Shown here: piece by piece, positions 7,560-16,101 of the stretch
Numbering within the stretch: the stretch's first letter is position 1
How the letters are laid out: the number at the start of each line of letters is the position of its first letter
DNA from: Alkalilacustris brevis
GTDB taxonomy: Bacteria; Pseudomonadota; Alphaproteobacteria; Rhodobacterales; Rhodobacteraceae
Direction: 5' to 3'
DNA: 47,695 nucleotides
Assembly (NCBI RefSeq): GCF_003350345.1
Contig: NZ_QNVJ01000026.1
Location: forward strand, 1-47,695
The notes under the pieces: model-generated
Seen by the model: the letters and a program-made list of their open reading frames with translations, nothing else
Told to the model about the DNA's origin: nothing
The model's database searches: none
Made by a program: the position numbers and the translations under genes

Positions 7560-8885
7560 ATGGCACTTGATCGCCCCAAGGTTCCGAACGACCTGAACGC
7601 GTTCTGGATGCCCTTTACCGCCAACCGGCAGTTCAAGAAGACGCCGCGCATGTTCGTGGCGGCCGAGGGGATGCACTATACCACCGCCGACGGCCGGCAG
7701 GTGCTCGATGGCACGGCGGGGCTGTGGTGCTGCAATGCCGGGCACTGCCGCCCGCGCATCACCGAGGCGATCCAGAAACAGGCGGCCCAGCTGGATTATG
7801 CCCCGGCCTTCCAGATGGGCCACCCGCTGGCCTTCGAGCTGGCCAACCGGCTGGTCGACATGGCCCCTGAGGGGATGAAGCACGCCTTCTTCACCAACTC
7901 CGGCTCCGAAAGCGTGGATACCGCGCTCAAGATCGCGCTGGCCTATCACCGCGCGCGTGGCGAAGGCAGCCGCACCCGCCTGATCGGGCGCGAGCGCGGC
8001 TATCATGGGGTGAATTTCGGCGGCATCTCGGTGGGCGGGATCGTAAACAACCGGCGCATGTTCGGCACGCTGCTGGCCGGCGTCGACCACCTGCCCCACA
8101 CCCATCTGCCCGACAATGCCTGGACCCGCGGCCAGCCCGAACATGGCGCCTGGCTGGCCGAGGACCTGGAGCGCATCGTCGCGCTGCACGGGGCCGAGAC
8201 CATCGCCGCCGTGATCGTGGAGCCGATGGCGGGCTCGACCGGGGTGATCCTGCCGCCAAAGGGGTATCTGGAGCGGCTGCGCGAAATCTGCACGAAGCAC
8301 GGGATCCTTTTGATCTTCGACGAGGTGATCACCGGCTTCGGGCGGCTCGGGTCAAGCTTCGCGGCGGAACAATTCGGCGTGCAGCCCGACCTGATCACCC
8401 TTGCCAAGGGCTTGACCAACGGGGTCATCCCGATGGGCGCGGTGCTGGCCACCGGCGAGATACACGACGCCTTCATGCAGGGCCCCGAGCATGTGATCGA
8501 ACTGTTCCACGGCTACACCTATTCGGGCAACCCGATTGCCTCGGCCGCCGGGATCGCCACGCTGGAAACCTATCGCGAGGAGGGACTGTTCGAGCGCGCG
8601 GCCGAACTCGCCCCCTATTGGGAGGACGCGCTGCACAGCCTCAAGGGCACGCGGCACGTCATCGACATCCGCAACATGGGCCTGATCGGCGCGATCGAGC
8701 TTGACCCGATTGCGGGCGCGCCCACCAAGCGCGCCTTCTCGGCCTTCCTGAAGGCTTACGAGAAGGGCGTGCTGATCCGCACCACCGGCGACATCATCGC
8801 CATGTCGCCGCCGCTGATCATCGAGAAGGAACACATCGACCAGCTTGTCGGCACGCTCAGGGACGTGCTGGAAGGGCTGGACTGA
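7560..8885 (+). CDS. Beta-alanine (omega-amino acid):pyruvate aminotransferase
   Basis: The 441-residue class III PLP aminotransferase probably moves the amino group of beta-alanine to pyruvate, giving malonate semialdehyde and alanine. That is the step after uracil has been reduced and opened. The class III hallmarks are present: TNSGSESVDTALKIA near residue 105, the Asp of LIFDEVITGFGRLG that holds the PLP ring nitrogen, and the Schiff-base Lys283 in TLAKGLTNG. The ATG at 7560 follows a GGAG site. It is the first gene of the plus-strand operon driven from the divergent region with the RutR-box. The next two genes encode the two preceding steps, which supports beta-alanine (or 3-aminoisobutyrate from thymine) as substrate, although this family accepts many omega-amines. 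Confidence 0.88.
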   Translation: MALDRPKVPNDLNAFWMPFTANRQFKKTPRMFVAAEGMHYTTADGRQVLDGTAGLWCCNAGHCRPRITEAIQKQAAQLDYAPAFQMGHPLAFELANRLVDMAPEGMKHAFFTNSGSESVDTALKIALAYHRARGEGSRTRLIGRERGYHGVNFGGISVGGIVNNRRMFGTLLAGVDHLPHTHLPDNAWTRGQPEHGAWLAEDLERIVALHGAETIAAVIVEPMAGSTGVILPPKGYLERLREICTKHGILLIFDEVITGFGRLGSSFAAEQFGVQPDLITLAKGLTNGVIPMGAVLATGEIHDAFMQGPEHVIELFHGYTYSGNPIASAAGIATLETYREEGLFERAAELAPYWEDALHSLKGTRHVIDIRNMGLIGAIELDPIAGAPTKRAFSAFLKAYEKGVLIRTTGDIIAMSPPLIIEKEHIDQLVGTLRDVLEGLD

Positions 8886-8964
8886 GAACGGGCGGCGCGA
8901 GAGCCGCACGACACCGGAAGGAAGGGGCCGCCAAAGAGCCCGACACAACAGCAGGAGAGTTGCC

Positions 8965-10215
8965 ATGACGGCCCCCGCCGCCAACATGAAGATCAACGCC
9001 GACCGCCTGTGGGACGCGATCCATGAAATGGCCGAGATCGGCCCCGGTGTGGCGGGCGGCAACAACCGCCAGACGCTGACCGACGAAGACGGCATCGCCC
9101 GCGCGCTATTCCAGAAATGGTGCGAAGAGGCCGGCGGCACCATCGGCGTGGATGAAATGGGCACCATGTTCGCCCGCTTCGAGGGCACCGACGCGGCGGC
9201 CGACCCGGTCTATGTGGGCAGTCATCTCGACACCCAGCCCACCGGCGGGCGCTATGACGGGGTGCTGGGGGTGCTCGCGGGGCTGGAAATCATCCGCACG
9301 ATGCGTGACCTGGGCATCAAGACCCGCCGGCCCATCGTGGTGGTCAACTGGACCAACGAGGAAGGCACGCGCTTTGCGCCTGCGATGCTGGCCTCGGGTG
9401 TCTTCGCCGGGGCGCTGGAGCGCGACTGGGCCTATGACCGCCGCGACGCCGAGGGCAAGCGCTTCGGCGACGAGCTGGAGCGCATCGGCTGGAAGGGCGA
9501 CGAAAAGGTGGGCGCGCGCAAGATGCACGCCTTTTTCGAGCTGCATATCGAACAGGGCCCGATCCTTGAGGCCGAGGGCAAGGAAGTGGGCATCGTCACC
9601 CACGGCCAGGGCCTGCGCTGGGTGCAGTGCACCGTCACCGGCAAGGGCCAGCACACGGGCTCGACGCCGATGTACATGCGCCGCAATGCCGGGCGCGCGC
9701 TGGCGCGGGTGACCGAGCTGGTGCACGAGATCGCGATCGACCGCCAGCCCAACGCGGTGGGCGCGATCGGGCATATCGATGTCTATCCCAACTCGCGCAA
9801 CGTGATCCCCGAGAAGGTGGTCTTCACCGTCGATTTCCGCAGCCATGTGCTGGAGACGCTGGAAGACATGGTCGAGGAGCTGCTGGAGACCGCGCCGGGC
9901 ATCTGCGCCGATATCGGCGTGAAGTTCGAGGCGGAAATCGTGGGCCAGTTCGACCCGCCCGCCTTCGATGAGACCCTGCTCGCCCGCCTGCGCGACGCCG
10001 CCGGGCGGCTGGGGCTGAGCCACCGCGACCTGATCTCGGGCGCCGGCCACGATGCCTGCTGGATCAACCGCGTGGCCCCCACCGCCATGGTGATGACCCC
10101 CTGCGTCGACGGGCTGAGCCATAACGAGGCCGAGGAGATCAGCAAGGAATGGGCTGAAGCCGGCGCCAATGTGCTGATGCACGCGGTTCTGGAGACGGCG
10201 GAGGTGGTGGGGTGA
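8965..10215 (+). CDS. N-carbamoyl-beta-alanine amidohydrolase (M20-type, beta-ureidopropionase)
   Basis: This 416-residue zinc-dependent hydrolase of the M20/HyuC/AmaB family cleaves N-carbamoyl-beta-alanine to beta-alanine, CO2 and ammonia. The expected dinuclear metal ligands are visible: His87 in SHLDTQPTGGRYDG with bridging Asp98, the Glu pair at 132-133 in NEEGTRF, His194 in ELHIEQGP, and the late His in SGAGHDACW. The ATG at 8965 is preceded by an ideal AGGAGAG; the frame is open upstream from 8845 but that part overlaps the aminotransferase. It lies between the aminotransferase and dihydropyrimidinase genes of the same pathway. Family members may instead act on N-carbamoyl-L-amino acids or allantoate; the context argues for the pyrimidine substrate. 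Confidence 0.9.
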   Translation: MTAPAANMKINADRLWDAIHEMAEIGPGVAGGNNRQTLTDEDGIARALFQKWCEEAGGTIGVDEMGTMFARFEGTDAAADPVYVGSHLDTQPTGGRYDGVLGVLAGLEIIRTMRDLGIKTRRPIVVVNWTNEEGTRFAPAMLASGVFAGALERDWAYDRRDAEGKRFGDELERIGWKGDEKVGARKMHAFFELHIEQGPILEAEGKEVGIVTHGQGLRWVQCTVTGKGQHTGSTPMYMRRNAGRALARVTELVHEIAIDRQPNAVGAIGHIDVYPNSRNVIPEKVVFTVDFRSHVLETLEDMVEELLETAPGICADIGVKFEAEIVGQFDPPAFDETLLARLRDAAGRLGLSHRDLISGAGHDACWINRVAPTAMVMTPCVDGLSHNEAEEISKEWAEAGANVLMHAVLETAEVVG

Positions 10216-10223
10216 ATGGCATG

Positions 10224-10275
10224 GCGGGGGGCCAGCCCCCCGCGCCCCCCGGGATACTTCCGCCAAGAAGAAAGC
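10224..10275 (+). repeat. Dispersed tail repeat, GCCAAGAAGAA type (copy R5)
   Basis: A perfect hairpin GCGGGGGG-CCAG-CCCCCCGC (10224-10243) is followed by a C-run, GGGATACTTCC and the tail GCCAAGAAGAAAG. The same hairpin-plus-tail plan occurs on the minus strand at 31845-31899. It sits between the amidohydrolase and dihydropyrimidinase genes, ending about 50 bases before the next start. Confidence 0.75.
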
Positions 10276-10324
10276 AGGAGTGTGGCGCGCATCGCACTCC
10301 GTGAACTCAGGGAGATACAAGACC

Positions 10325-11776
10325 ATGAGCACCGTTATCCGCAACGGCACCATCGTCACCCATGACCTGACATACAAGGCCGATGTAAAGGTCGAGGATG
10401 GCAAGATCGTCGAGATCGGCGCGAACCTGAAGGGCGCGCGCGAGCTTGACGCCTCGGGCTGCTATGTGATGCCCGGCGGGATCGACCCGCATACCCATCT
10501 GGAGATGCCCTTCATGGGCACCTATTCCTCGGATGATTTCGACAGCGGCACCCGCGCGGCGCTGGCCGGCGGCACCACCATGGTGATCGATTTCGCCCTG
10601 CCCCAGCCCGGCCAGGGGCTGCTCGATGCGCTGCAGATGTGGCACAACAAGTCCACCCGCGCGCATTGCGACTACAGCTACCACATGGCGGTGACATGGT
10701 GGAGCGAGCAGGTCTTTGACGAAATGGCGCAGGTGATCGGCAAGGGCATCACCAGTTTCAAGCATTTCCTCGCCTACAAGGGCGCGCTGATGGTCAATGA
10801 CGACGAGCTGTTTTCCAGCTTCCGCCGGGTGGCCGAGCTGGGCGGCATCGCCATGGTCCATGCCGAGAATGGCGACGTGGTGGCCGAGCTTTCGGCGAAA
10901 CTGCTGGCCGAAGGCAATGTGGGCCCCGAGGCGCATGCCTATTCGCGCCCCTCCCAGGTGGAGGGCGAGGCCACCAACCGCGCGATCATGCTGGCCGACA
11001 TGGCGGGCGTGCCGCTATACGTGGTGCACACCTCCTGCGAGGAAAGCCACGAGGCCATTCGCCGCGCCCGCCAACTGGGCAAGCGGGTCTGGGGCGAGCC
11101 GCTGATCCAGCATCTGACGCTCGATGAGAGCGAGTATTTCAACCCCGACTGGGACCATGCCGCGCGGCGCGTGATGTCGCCCCCCTTCCGCAACAAGGCG
11201 CACCAGGACAGCCTGTGGAACGGGCTTCAGGCGGGGTCGCTTTCGGTGGTGGCCACGGACCACTGCGCCTTCACCACCGAGCAGAAGCGCTATGGCCTGG
11301 GCGATTTCACCAAGATCCCCAACGGCACCGGCGGGCTGGAGGACCGGATGCCGATGCTCTGGACCTATGGCGTGGGCACCGGTCGCATCACCATGAACGA
11401 ATTCGTGGCGCTGACATCGACCAATGTTGCCAAGATCTTCGGCATGTATCCGAGGAAAGGCGCCATCAGTGTGGGGGCGGATGCCGATATCGTGGTCTGG
11501 GACCCTGAGGCGGAAAAGACGATCACGGCGACCGCGCAGACCTCGGCCATCGATTACAATGTCTTCGAGGGAAAGCATGTGAAGGGGCTGCCGCGCCATG
11601 TGCTCACCCGCGGGCGGCTGGCGATTGACGGTGGCGCGGCGCAACCGCAGGAAGGTCACGGCCAGTTCGTCGCGCGCGAGGCGAACGGCCCCGTCAACAA
11701 GGCCCTGTCAAGATGGAAGGCCCTGACCGCCCCGCGCCCGGTGGAACGCAAGGGCATTCCCGCATCAGGGGTCTGA
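10325..11776 (+). CDS. hydA: Dihydropyrimidinase
   Basis: Dihydropyrimidinase opens the ring of 5,6-dihydrouracil or dihydrothymine to the N-carbamoyl beta-amino acid. The 483-residue protein is a cyclic amidohydrolase with the metal ligands of the family: His56 and His58 in GGIDPHTHLEMPF, the carboxylated bridging lysine Lys152 (FLAYKGALM), His179 in MVHAENGD, and the Asp of ATDHCAF. The ATG at 10325 follows AGGGAG; the frame is open from 10280 but the added residues are not family-like. It is separated from the amidohydrolase by 109 bases with a hairpin repeat and from the ABC genes by 65 bases with two small hairpins. D-hydantoinase activity is a common side activity of the family. Confidence 0.93.
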   Translation: MSTVIRNGTIVTHDLTYKADVKVEDGKIVEIGANLKGARELDASGCYVMPGGIDPHTHLEMPFMGTYSSDDFDSGTRAALAGGTTMVIDFALPQPGQGLLDALQMWHNKSTRAHCDYSYHMAVTWWSEQVFDEMAQVIGKGITSFKHFLAYKGALMVNDDELFSSFRRVAELGGIAMVHAENGDVVAELSAKLLAEGNVGPEAHAYSRPSQVEGEATNRAIMLADMAGVPLYVVHTSCEESHEAIRRARQLGKRVWGEPLIQHLTLDESEYFNPDWDHAARRVMSPPFRNKAHQDSLWNGLQAGSLSVVATDHCAFTTEQKRYGLGDFTKIPNGTGGLEDRMPMLWTYGVGTGRITMNEFVALTSTNVAKIFGMYPRKGAISVGADADIVVWDPEAEKTITATAQTSAIDYNVFEGKHVKGLPRHVLTRGRLAIDGGAAQPQEGHGQFVAREANGPVNKALSRWKALTAPRPVERKGIPASGV

Positions 11777-11813
11777 CCCCGGACGCCACGCCAGGCAAGC
11801 CCCGACGGGGCTT
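11768..11813 (+). terminator. Two hairpins between dihydropyrimidinase and ABC genes
   Basis: GGGGT-CTG-ACCCC (11768-11780) spans the stop codon of the dihydropyrimidinase gene, and AAGCCCC-GAC-GGGGCTT (11797-11813) follows, trailed by only a short T run. These could attenuate read-through into the transporter genes or protect the upstream mRNA; they are weak as intrinsic terminators. Confidence 0.4.
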
Positions 11814-11841
11814 TCCCCGCCCAGCAGGAAAACGAGACGCG

Positions 11842-12639
11842 ATGAAAGACACCCAGCCCTCCTCCGCCCCGGTCATCGAGGCCCGTGACCTCAACCTGAC
11901 ATTCGAGACCGCCGATGGCCCGATCCACGCCCTGCGCGATGTGAACCTGACCGTCGGAAGAGGCGATTTCGTCAGCTTCATCGGCCCGTCGGGCTGCGGC
12001 AAGACGACCTTCCTGCGGGTGATCGCCGATCTTGAGCAGCCCAGCTCGGGCGAGATCGAGGTCAACGGCATGACCCCCGATGCCGCCCGCCGCGCCCGCG
12101 CCTATGGCTATGTGTTCCAGGCTGCCGGGCTTTACCCGTGGCGCACCATCGCGGGCAATGTGAAGCTGCCGCTGGAGATCATGGGCTATTCGCGCGCCGA
12201 GCAGGAAAAGCGCGTGGCGCAGGTGCTGGAACTGGTGGAGTTGTCGGGGTTCGAGAAGAAATTTCCCTGGCAGCTTTCGGGGGGGATGCAGCAGCGCGCC
12301 TCGATCGCGCGGGCGCTGGCGTTCGATGCCGAACTTCTGCTGATGGACGAACCCTTCGGCGCTTTGGACGAGATCGTGCGCGACCGCCTGAACGAGGAGT
12401 TGCTGCGCCTCTGGGCGCGCACGCAGAAGACCATCTGTTTCGTGACCCACTCGATCCCCGAGGCGGTGTATCTTTCCACCCGGATCGTGGTGATGTCGCC
12501 GCGCCCCGGGCGGATCACCGATGTGATCGAAAGCCCGCTGCCGCGCGAGCGCCCGCTCGATATCCGCGACACGCCGGAATTCATCGAGGTGGCCCACCGC
12601 GTGCGCGAGGGCCTGCGCGAAGGGCATGGCGATGACTGA
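11842..12639 (+). CDS. ABC importer ATP-binding protein (TauB/SsuB/NrtD type)
   Basis: The 265-residue ATPase powers an inner-membrane importer made with the next three genes. It has Walker A GPSGCGKT (48-55), a Q-loop in YVFQAAGL, the signature LSGGMQQR (from 145), Walker B LLLMDE (165-170) and the switch His in VTHSIPEA. These match the nitrate/sulfonate/taurine/pyrimidine-precursor subfamily. The ATG at 11842 has GCAGGA upstream; an earlier in-frame GTG/ATG region overlaps the dihydropyrimidinase gene and is not family-like. The position directly after the pyrimidine catabolic genes suggests uptake of a pyrimidine or a ring-opened derivative, but the exact ligand is not visible. Confidence 0.9.
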   Translation: MKDTQPSSAPVIEARDLNLTFETADGPIHALRDVNLTVGRGDFVSFIGPSGCGKTTFLRVIADLEQPSSGEIEVNGMTPDAARRARAYGYVFQAAGLYPWRTIAGNVKLPLEIMGYSRAEQEKRVAQVLELVELSGFEKKFPWQLSGGMQQRASIARALAFDAELLLMDEPFGALDEIVRDRLNEELLRLWARTQKTICFVTHSIPEAVYLSTRIVVMSPRPGRITDVIESPLPRERPLDIRDTPEFIEVAHRVREGLREGHGDD

Positions 12640-12696
12640 ACCCGCCATTTTCGCAACCGCACGACCGGGGCATGACAGCCGGGGGGCGCGGGTCGC

Positions 12697-13596
12697 ATGA
12701 GACAGTCGTTCTTTCCGGTTCTGACTGTCGTCGCGGTGATCGTGGCGCTCTGGTACGCGGCCTGCGTGCCGATGAACGGCCAATGGGCGCGCGACCAGGC
12801 GCAGCGCGCCGGGGTCGAACTCAGCTTTGGCGAGCTGGTGGCCGACACGCTCAGCCAGCAGCGGCCGCGCCTGCCCGCCCCGCACCAGGTGGCGGTGGAA
12901 TTGTGGAATTCCACCATCGTCGAAGAGGCCACCGGGCGGCGCGGCCTGTGGAACACCGGCAGCCTGTCGAACCGCTCGCTGATCTATCACGGCTGGATCA
13001 CGCTTTCGGCCACGCTGCTAGGCTTTGCCATCGGCACCGGGCTGGGGATCGTGCTGGCCATCGGCATCGTGCACAACCGCGCGATGGACCAGTCGGTCAT
13101 GCCCTGGGCGATTGCCAGCCAGACCATCCCGATCCTCGCCATCGCGCCGATGATCATCGTGGTGATGAATGCCATCGGCATCACCGGGCTGATCCCCAAG
13201 GCCATCATCTCGGCCTATCTGTCGTTCTTTCCCGTGGTGGTGGGCATGGTGAAAGGGTTGCGCGCCCCCGACGGGATGCAGCTCGACCTGCTGAAAACCT
13301 ATAACGCCACGCGGGCCGAGACCTTTGCCAAGCTGCGCTGGCCCTCGTCGATGCCCTATCTCTTCGCCTCGCTCAAGGTGGGCATCGCCGCCGCCATCGT
13401 CGGCGCCATCGTGGCCGAGTTGCCCACCGGTGCGGTGGCGGGGCTGGGCGCGCGGCTGCTGTCGGGCAGCTATTACGGGCAGACGATCCAGATCTGGTCA
13501 GCGCTGTTTGCCGCGGCGATCCTGGCGGCTTCGCTTGTGGCGCTGATCGGGCTGGCCCAACGCATCACGCTTGGACGCATGGGGATGGACCGATGA
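12697..13596 (+). CDS. ABC importer permease 1 (binding-protein-dependent)
   Basis: This 299-residue membrane protein has an N-terminal helix (residues 6-26), a periplasmic-looking stretch of about 75 residues, then the five-helix BPD_transp_1 core. The core carries the EAA-type cytoplasmic loop (about 205-235, Thr-Tyr-Asn-Ala-Thr-Arg-Ala-Glu ... Lys-Leu-Arg-Trp-Pro) that contacts the ATPase. The ATG at 12697 lies 57 bases after the ATPase gene; no strong Shine-Dalgarno site is visible. Its stop overlaps the start of the second permease by four bases (ATGA), so the two permeases are made together, probably as a heterodimer. Confidence 0.88.
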   Translation: MRQSFFPVLTVVAVIVALWYAACVPMNGQWARDQAQRAGVELSFGELVADTLSQQRPRLPAPHQVAVELWNSTIVEEATGRRGLWNTGSLSNRSLIYHGWITLSATLLGFAIGTGLGIVLAIGIVHNRAMDQSVMPWAIASQTIPILAIAPMIIVVMNAIGITGLIPKAIISAYLSFFPVVVGMVKGLRAPDGMQLDLLKTYNATRAETFAKLRWPSSMPYLFASLKVGIAAAIVGAIVAELPTGAVAGLGARLLSGSYYGQTIQIWSALFAAAILAASLVALIGLAQRITLGRMGMDR

Positions 13597-14732
13597 GCAG
13601 CACGAGCGCCCCCCTTCCCGCCACCCCGCAAGTGCGCGCCGGTCGGATGCAGTTCTGGGGCATGGCGCTGTGCACCCTGCTGGCTGCCGCACTGGCCCCG
13701 GCAGCCGCCGGCACAGCGCCGCCCTTCACCGCCATCAGCGGGCTGATCCTGGCCGCTGTCGCCGCCTTCATGGGCAGCCGCCGCCTGCCCCTGGCCCCGG
13801 CGCTGGCGCTTGCGGGCGCCGGACTGATCCTGGCCATGGCCAGCCTTGTGCTCGCGGCCGCGCCGCCCGCCAGCGCGCCCTTCTGGCTGGCCATGGCGGC
13901 CACCTGGCTGGGGCTGTGGATGTATGTGGCCTGGCTGGCCGATCTGAACCTGCGCGCCCCGGCACTGGCGCGCGCGCGCAGCCTTGCCACGCCCGCGATC
14001 TTCGGCGCGACGCTTCTGTGGCTGTGGGAGGTGGGCGTGAGTGCCGGCGGCGTGGCGCGGGTGATCCTGCCCGCGCCCAGCGTGATCGCCGAGCGCTTCG
14101 CCCGCTCCACCGACATCCTTTGGATCGATTTCGTGCAGACCATCGTCAAGGGCGCCTTTTCAGGCTTCGCCATCGGCGTGGGCGCGGCGCTGGTCTTCGC
14201 GGTGTTCGTCGACCGCTCGCCGTTTCTCAAGCGCGGGCTGCTGCCGGTGGGCAATTTCGTGGCCGCCCTGCCGATCATCGGCACCGCTCCGATCATGGTG
14301 ATGTGGTTCGGCTTTGACTGGCCGTCCAAGGCCGCGGTGGTGGTGGCGATGGTGTTCTTTCCGATGCTGGTCAACACCGTGCAGGGCCTCGCCGCTTCGG
14401 GGGCCATGCAACGCGACCTGATGCGCACCTGGTCGGCCAGCTACTGGCAGAGCCTGTGGCACCTGCGGTTGCCCGCCGCGATGCCCTTCATCTTCAACGG
14501 GCTCAAGATCTGTTCGACTCTGGCCATGATCGGGGCCATCGTTGCCGAGTTCTTCGGCTCCCCGACCCGTGGCATGGGCTTCCGCATCTCGACCGAAGTC
14601 GGGCGCTTGCAACTCGACATGGTCTGGGCGGAAATAACCGTGGCGGCGATCGCCGGATCGGCGTTCTACGGTCTTTGGGCCGTGCTCGAAAAACGGGTGA
14701 CATTCTGGCACCCCTCGCAGCGCGGACGATAA
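13593..14732 (+). CDS. ABC importer permease 2 with extended N-terminal membrane domain
   Basis: The C-terminal ~240 residues are a normal BPD_transp_1 permease with the EAA loop (Thr-Trp-Ser-Ala-Ser-Tyr-Trp ... Leu-Arg-Leu-Pro-Ala-Ala). The protein totals 379 residues, well above the ~260 usual in this family, because about 130 residues precede the core. That extension is very rich in Ala and Leu and contains about four hydrophobic segments (roughly 20-40, 45-62, 68-90 and 95-118). The start overlaps the previous permease (ATGA). The extension seems to be membrane-embedded, but its role is unknown. The binding protein gene follows after 43 bases. Confidence 0.87.
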   Translation: MSSTSAPLPATPQVRAGRMQFWGMALCTLLAAALAPAAAGTAPPFTAISGLILAAVAAFMGSRRLPLAPALALAGAGLILAMASLVLAAAPPASAPFWLAMAATWLGLWMYVAWLADLNLRAPALARARSLATPAIFGATLLWLWEVGVSAGGVARVILPAPSVIAERFARSTDILWIDFVQTIVKGAFSGFAIGVGAALVFAVFVDRSPFLKRGLLPVGNFVAALPIIGTAPIMVMWFGFDWPSKAAVVVAMVFFPMLVNTVQGLAASGAMQRDLMRTWSASYWQSLWHLRLPAAMPFIFNGLKICSTLAMIGAIVAEFFGSPTRGMGFRISTEVGRLQLDMVWAEITVAAIAGSAFYGLWAVLEKRVTFWHPSQRGR

Positions 14733-14775
14733 TCAAGCAGCCCGTATCCAGGGCATCAACAAGGAGGTCATTGAA

Positions 14776-15765
14776 ATGAACACGAAACGGATCGGAGGGC
14801 TGGCACTCGCCAGCACGATGCTGGCCGGCACGGCCTGGGCCGATGACGTGACCCTGCAGCTCAAATGGGTCACGCAGGCGCAGTTCGCGGGCTACTATGT
14901 CGCGCTCGAGAACGGCTATTTCGACGACGAGGGCCTCAATGTCACGATCCGCCCCGGCGGACCCGACATCGCACCCCCACAGGTGATCGCCGGCGGCGGC
15001 GCCGATGTGATCGTCGAATGGATGCCCGCGGCGCTGGCCGCGCGCGAGGCCGGGCTGCCGCTGGTCAACATCGCGCAGCCGTTCAAATCCTCGGGCATGA
15101 TGCTCACCTGTCTGCGCGACACCGGCGTCACCGGGCCAGAGGATTTCCCCGGCCGCACCCTGGGCGTGTGGTTCTTCGGCAATGAATACCCGTTCCTGAG
15201 CTGGATGAGCACACTGGGCATCCCGACCGAGGGCGGAGCCGACGGCGTGGAGGTGCTGCGCCAGGGCTTCAACGTCGATCCGCTGTTGCAGCGCCAGGCC
15301 GACTGCATCAGCACCATGACCTATAACGAATACTGGCAGGTGATCGACGCCGGCATCGCCGAAGACGAACTGATCAACTTCAAGTATGAGGATCAGGGCG
15401 TGGCGACGCTGGAGGATGGGCTCTGGGTTCTGGAGGACAACCTCGAGGATCCCAATTTCGTCGATCGCATGGCCCGCTTCGTGCGCGCCTCCATGCGCGG
15501 CTGGGACTGGGCCGCCGAGAACCCCGAGGAAGCCGCGCTCATCGTGCTCGACTACGATGAAACCGGCGCCCAGCAGGAGCACCACCAGATCCGCATGATG
15601 GGCGAGGTCGCGCTGCTGACCCAAGGCTCCAACGGCAGCCTCGACCCCGACGACTACGAGCGCACCGTGCAGACCCTGCTCGGTGGCGGTTCTGATCCGG
15701 TCATCACCGCGCATCCCGGCGACGCCGCCTGGACCAGCGCCGTCACCGACCAGGCCTTCCAGTAA
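14776..15765 (+). CDS. ABC importer substrate-binding protein, NMT1/THI5-like
   Basis: This 329-residue periplasmic binding protein starts with a signal peptide (charged MNTKR, hydrophobic core, cleavage likely after AWA at residues 20-22). The mature part opens with the NMT1/THI5 pattern: a beta strand LQLKWVTQAQFAGYYVALE followed by the GYFDDEGL helix. NMT1/THI5-like proteins bind thiamine pyrimidine precursors, riboflavin, pyrimidines or related small molecules. The ATG at 14776 follows AGGAGG. Placement in the pyrimidine degradation operon suggests a pyrimidine, dihydropyrimidine, hydantoin or carbamoyl amino acid ligand; this is inference. A hairpin just after the stop closes the operon. 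Confidence 0.9.
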   Translation: MNTKRIGGLALASTMLAGTAWADDVTLQLKWVTQAQFAGYYVALENGYFDDEGLNVTIRPGGPDIAPPQVIAGGGADVIVEWMPAALAAREAGLPLVNIAQPFKSSGMMLTCLRDTGVTGPEDFPGRTLGVWFFGNEYPFLSWMSTLGIPTEGGADGVEVLRQGFNVDPLLQRQADCISTMTYNEYWQVIDAGIAEDELINFKYEDQGVATLEDGLWVLEDNLEDPNFVDRMARFVRASMRGWDWAAENPEEAALIVLDYDETGAQQEHHQIRMMGEVALLTQGSNGSLDPDDYERTVQTLLGGGSDPVITAHPGDAAWTSAVTDQAFQ

Positions 15766-15778
15766 GGAAACCGCACTC

Positions 15779-15803
15779 AGGGCCGGTCATCATGGCCGGC
15801 CCT
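15779..15803 (+). terminator. Hairpin at the end of the pyrimidine/ABC operon
   Basis: AGGGCCGG (15779-15786) pairs with CCGGCCCT (15796-15803), and the inner TC(A)/TG(G) positions extend the stem to about 11 pairs around a three-base loop. It starts 13 bases after the binding-protein stop codon. There is no long T run, so termination efficiency is uncertain. Confidence 0.6.
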
Positions 15804-15884
15804 GTTCTGCCCCTCGGGCGGGGCCTCTGTCCCCCTTGCCAGGGCGCTTGAATTTGGAGTCTGAACACCTCGAAAGGAGGTCAA

Positions 15885-16101
15885 AGGCTTCTGCATGACA
15901 CGGCACCTTGCCCACCGGCCCGCCCGGCGGCAACGCCGGGCAGCGCCTGCCTGCCCCCCGGCAGGCGCTTCAGACGCTTCACATTTTGTAACGTAGATAG
16001 TTTCTTGAGCGCCGCGCCGATGGCGCCGTCAGGCACTGGCGCCTACCCAGGCAGGCGCTGCCCTCGGTCCTTTTCACGGTGCCGTGTCATGCAGAGGCCT
16101 C
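15885..16101. repeat. Inverted-repeat element of about 216 bp at a convergent gene junction
   Basis: Outer arms 15885-15907 and 16078-16100 are complementary with one or two mismatches (the right arm reads GGTGCCGTGTCATGCAGA...). Inner arms GGGCAGCGCCTGCCTG (15938-15953) and CAGGCAGGCGCTGCCC (16048-16063) are perfectly complementary. Bases 15956-16067 recur at 1-112 with 95% identity. TCAA occurs on both sides (15881-15884 and 16102-16105), which could be a short target duplication. The rest of the 15766-16073 gap holds the operon-end hairpin and nothing gene-like. It may be a MITE-like element or a strong bidirectional terminator. Confidence 0.75.

Noticed and set aside
15885-16101. A small transposase gene or IS element in the inverted-repeat element
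   Set aside because: No open frame with coding character lies between the arms; only the arms and the 95% repeat copy are supported.
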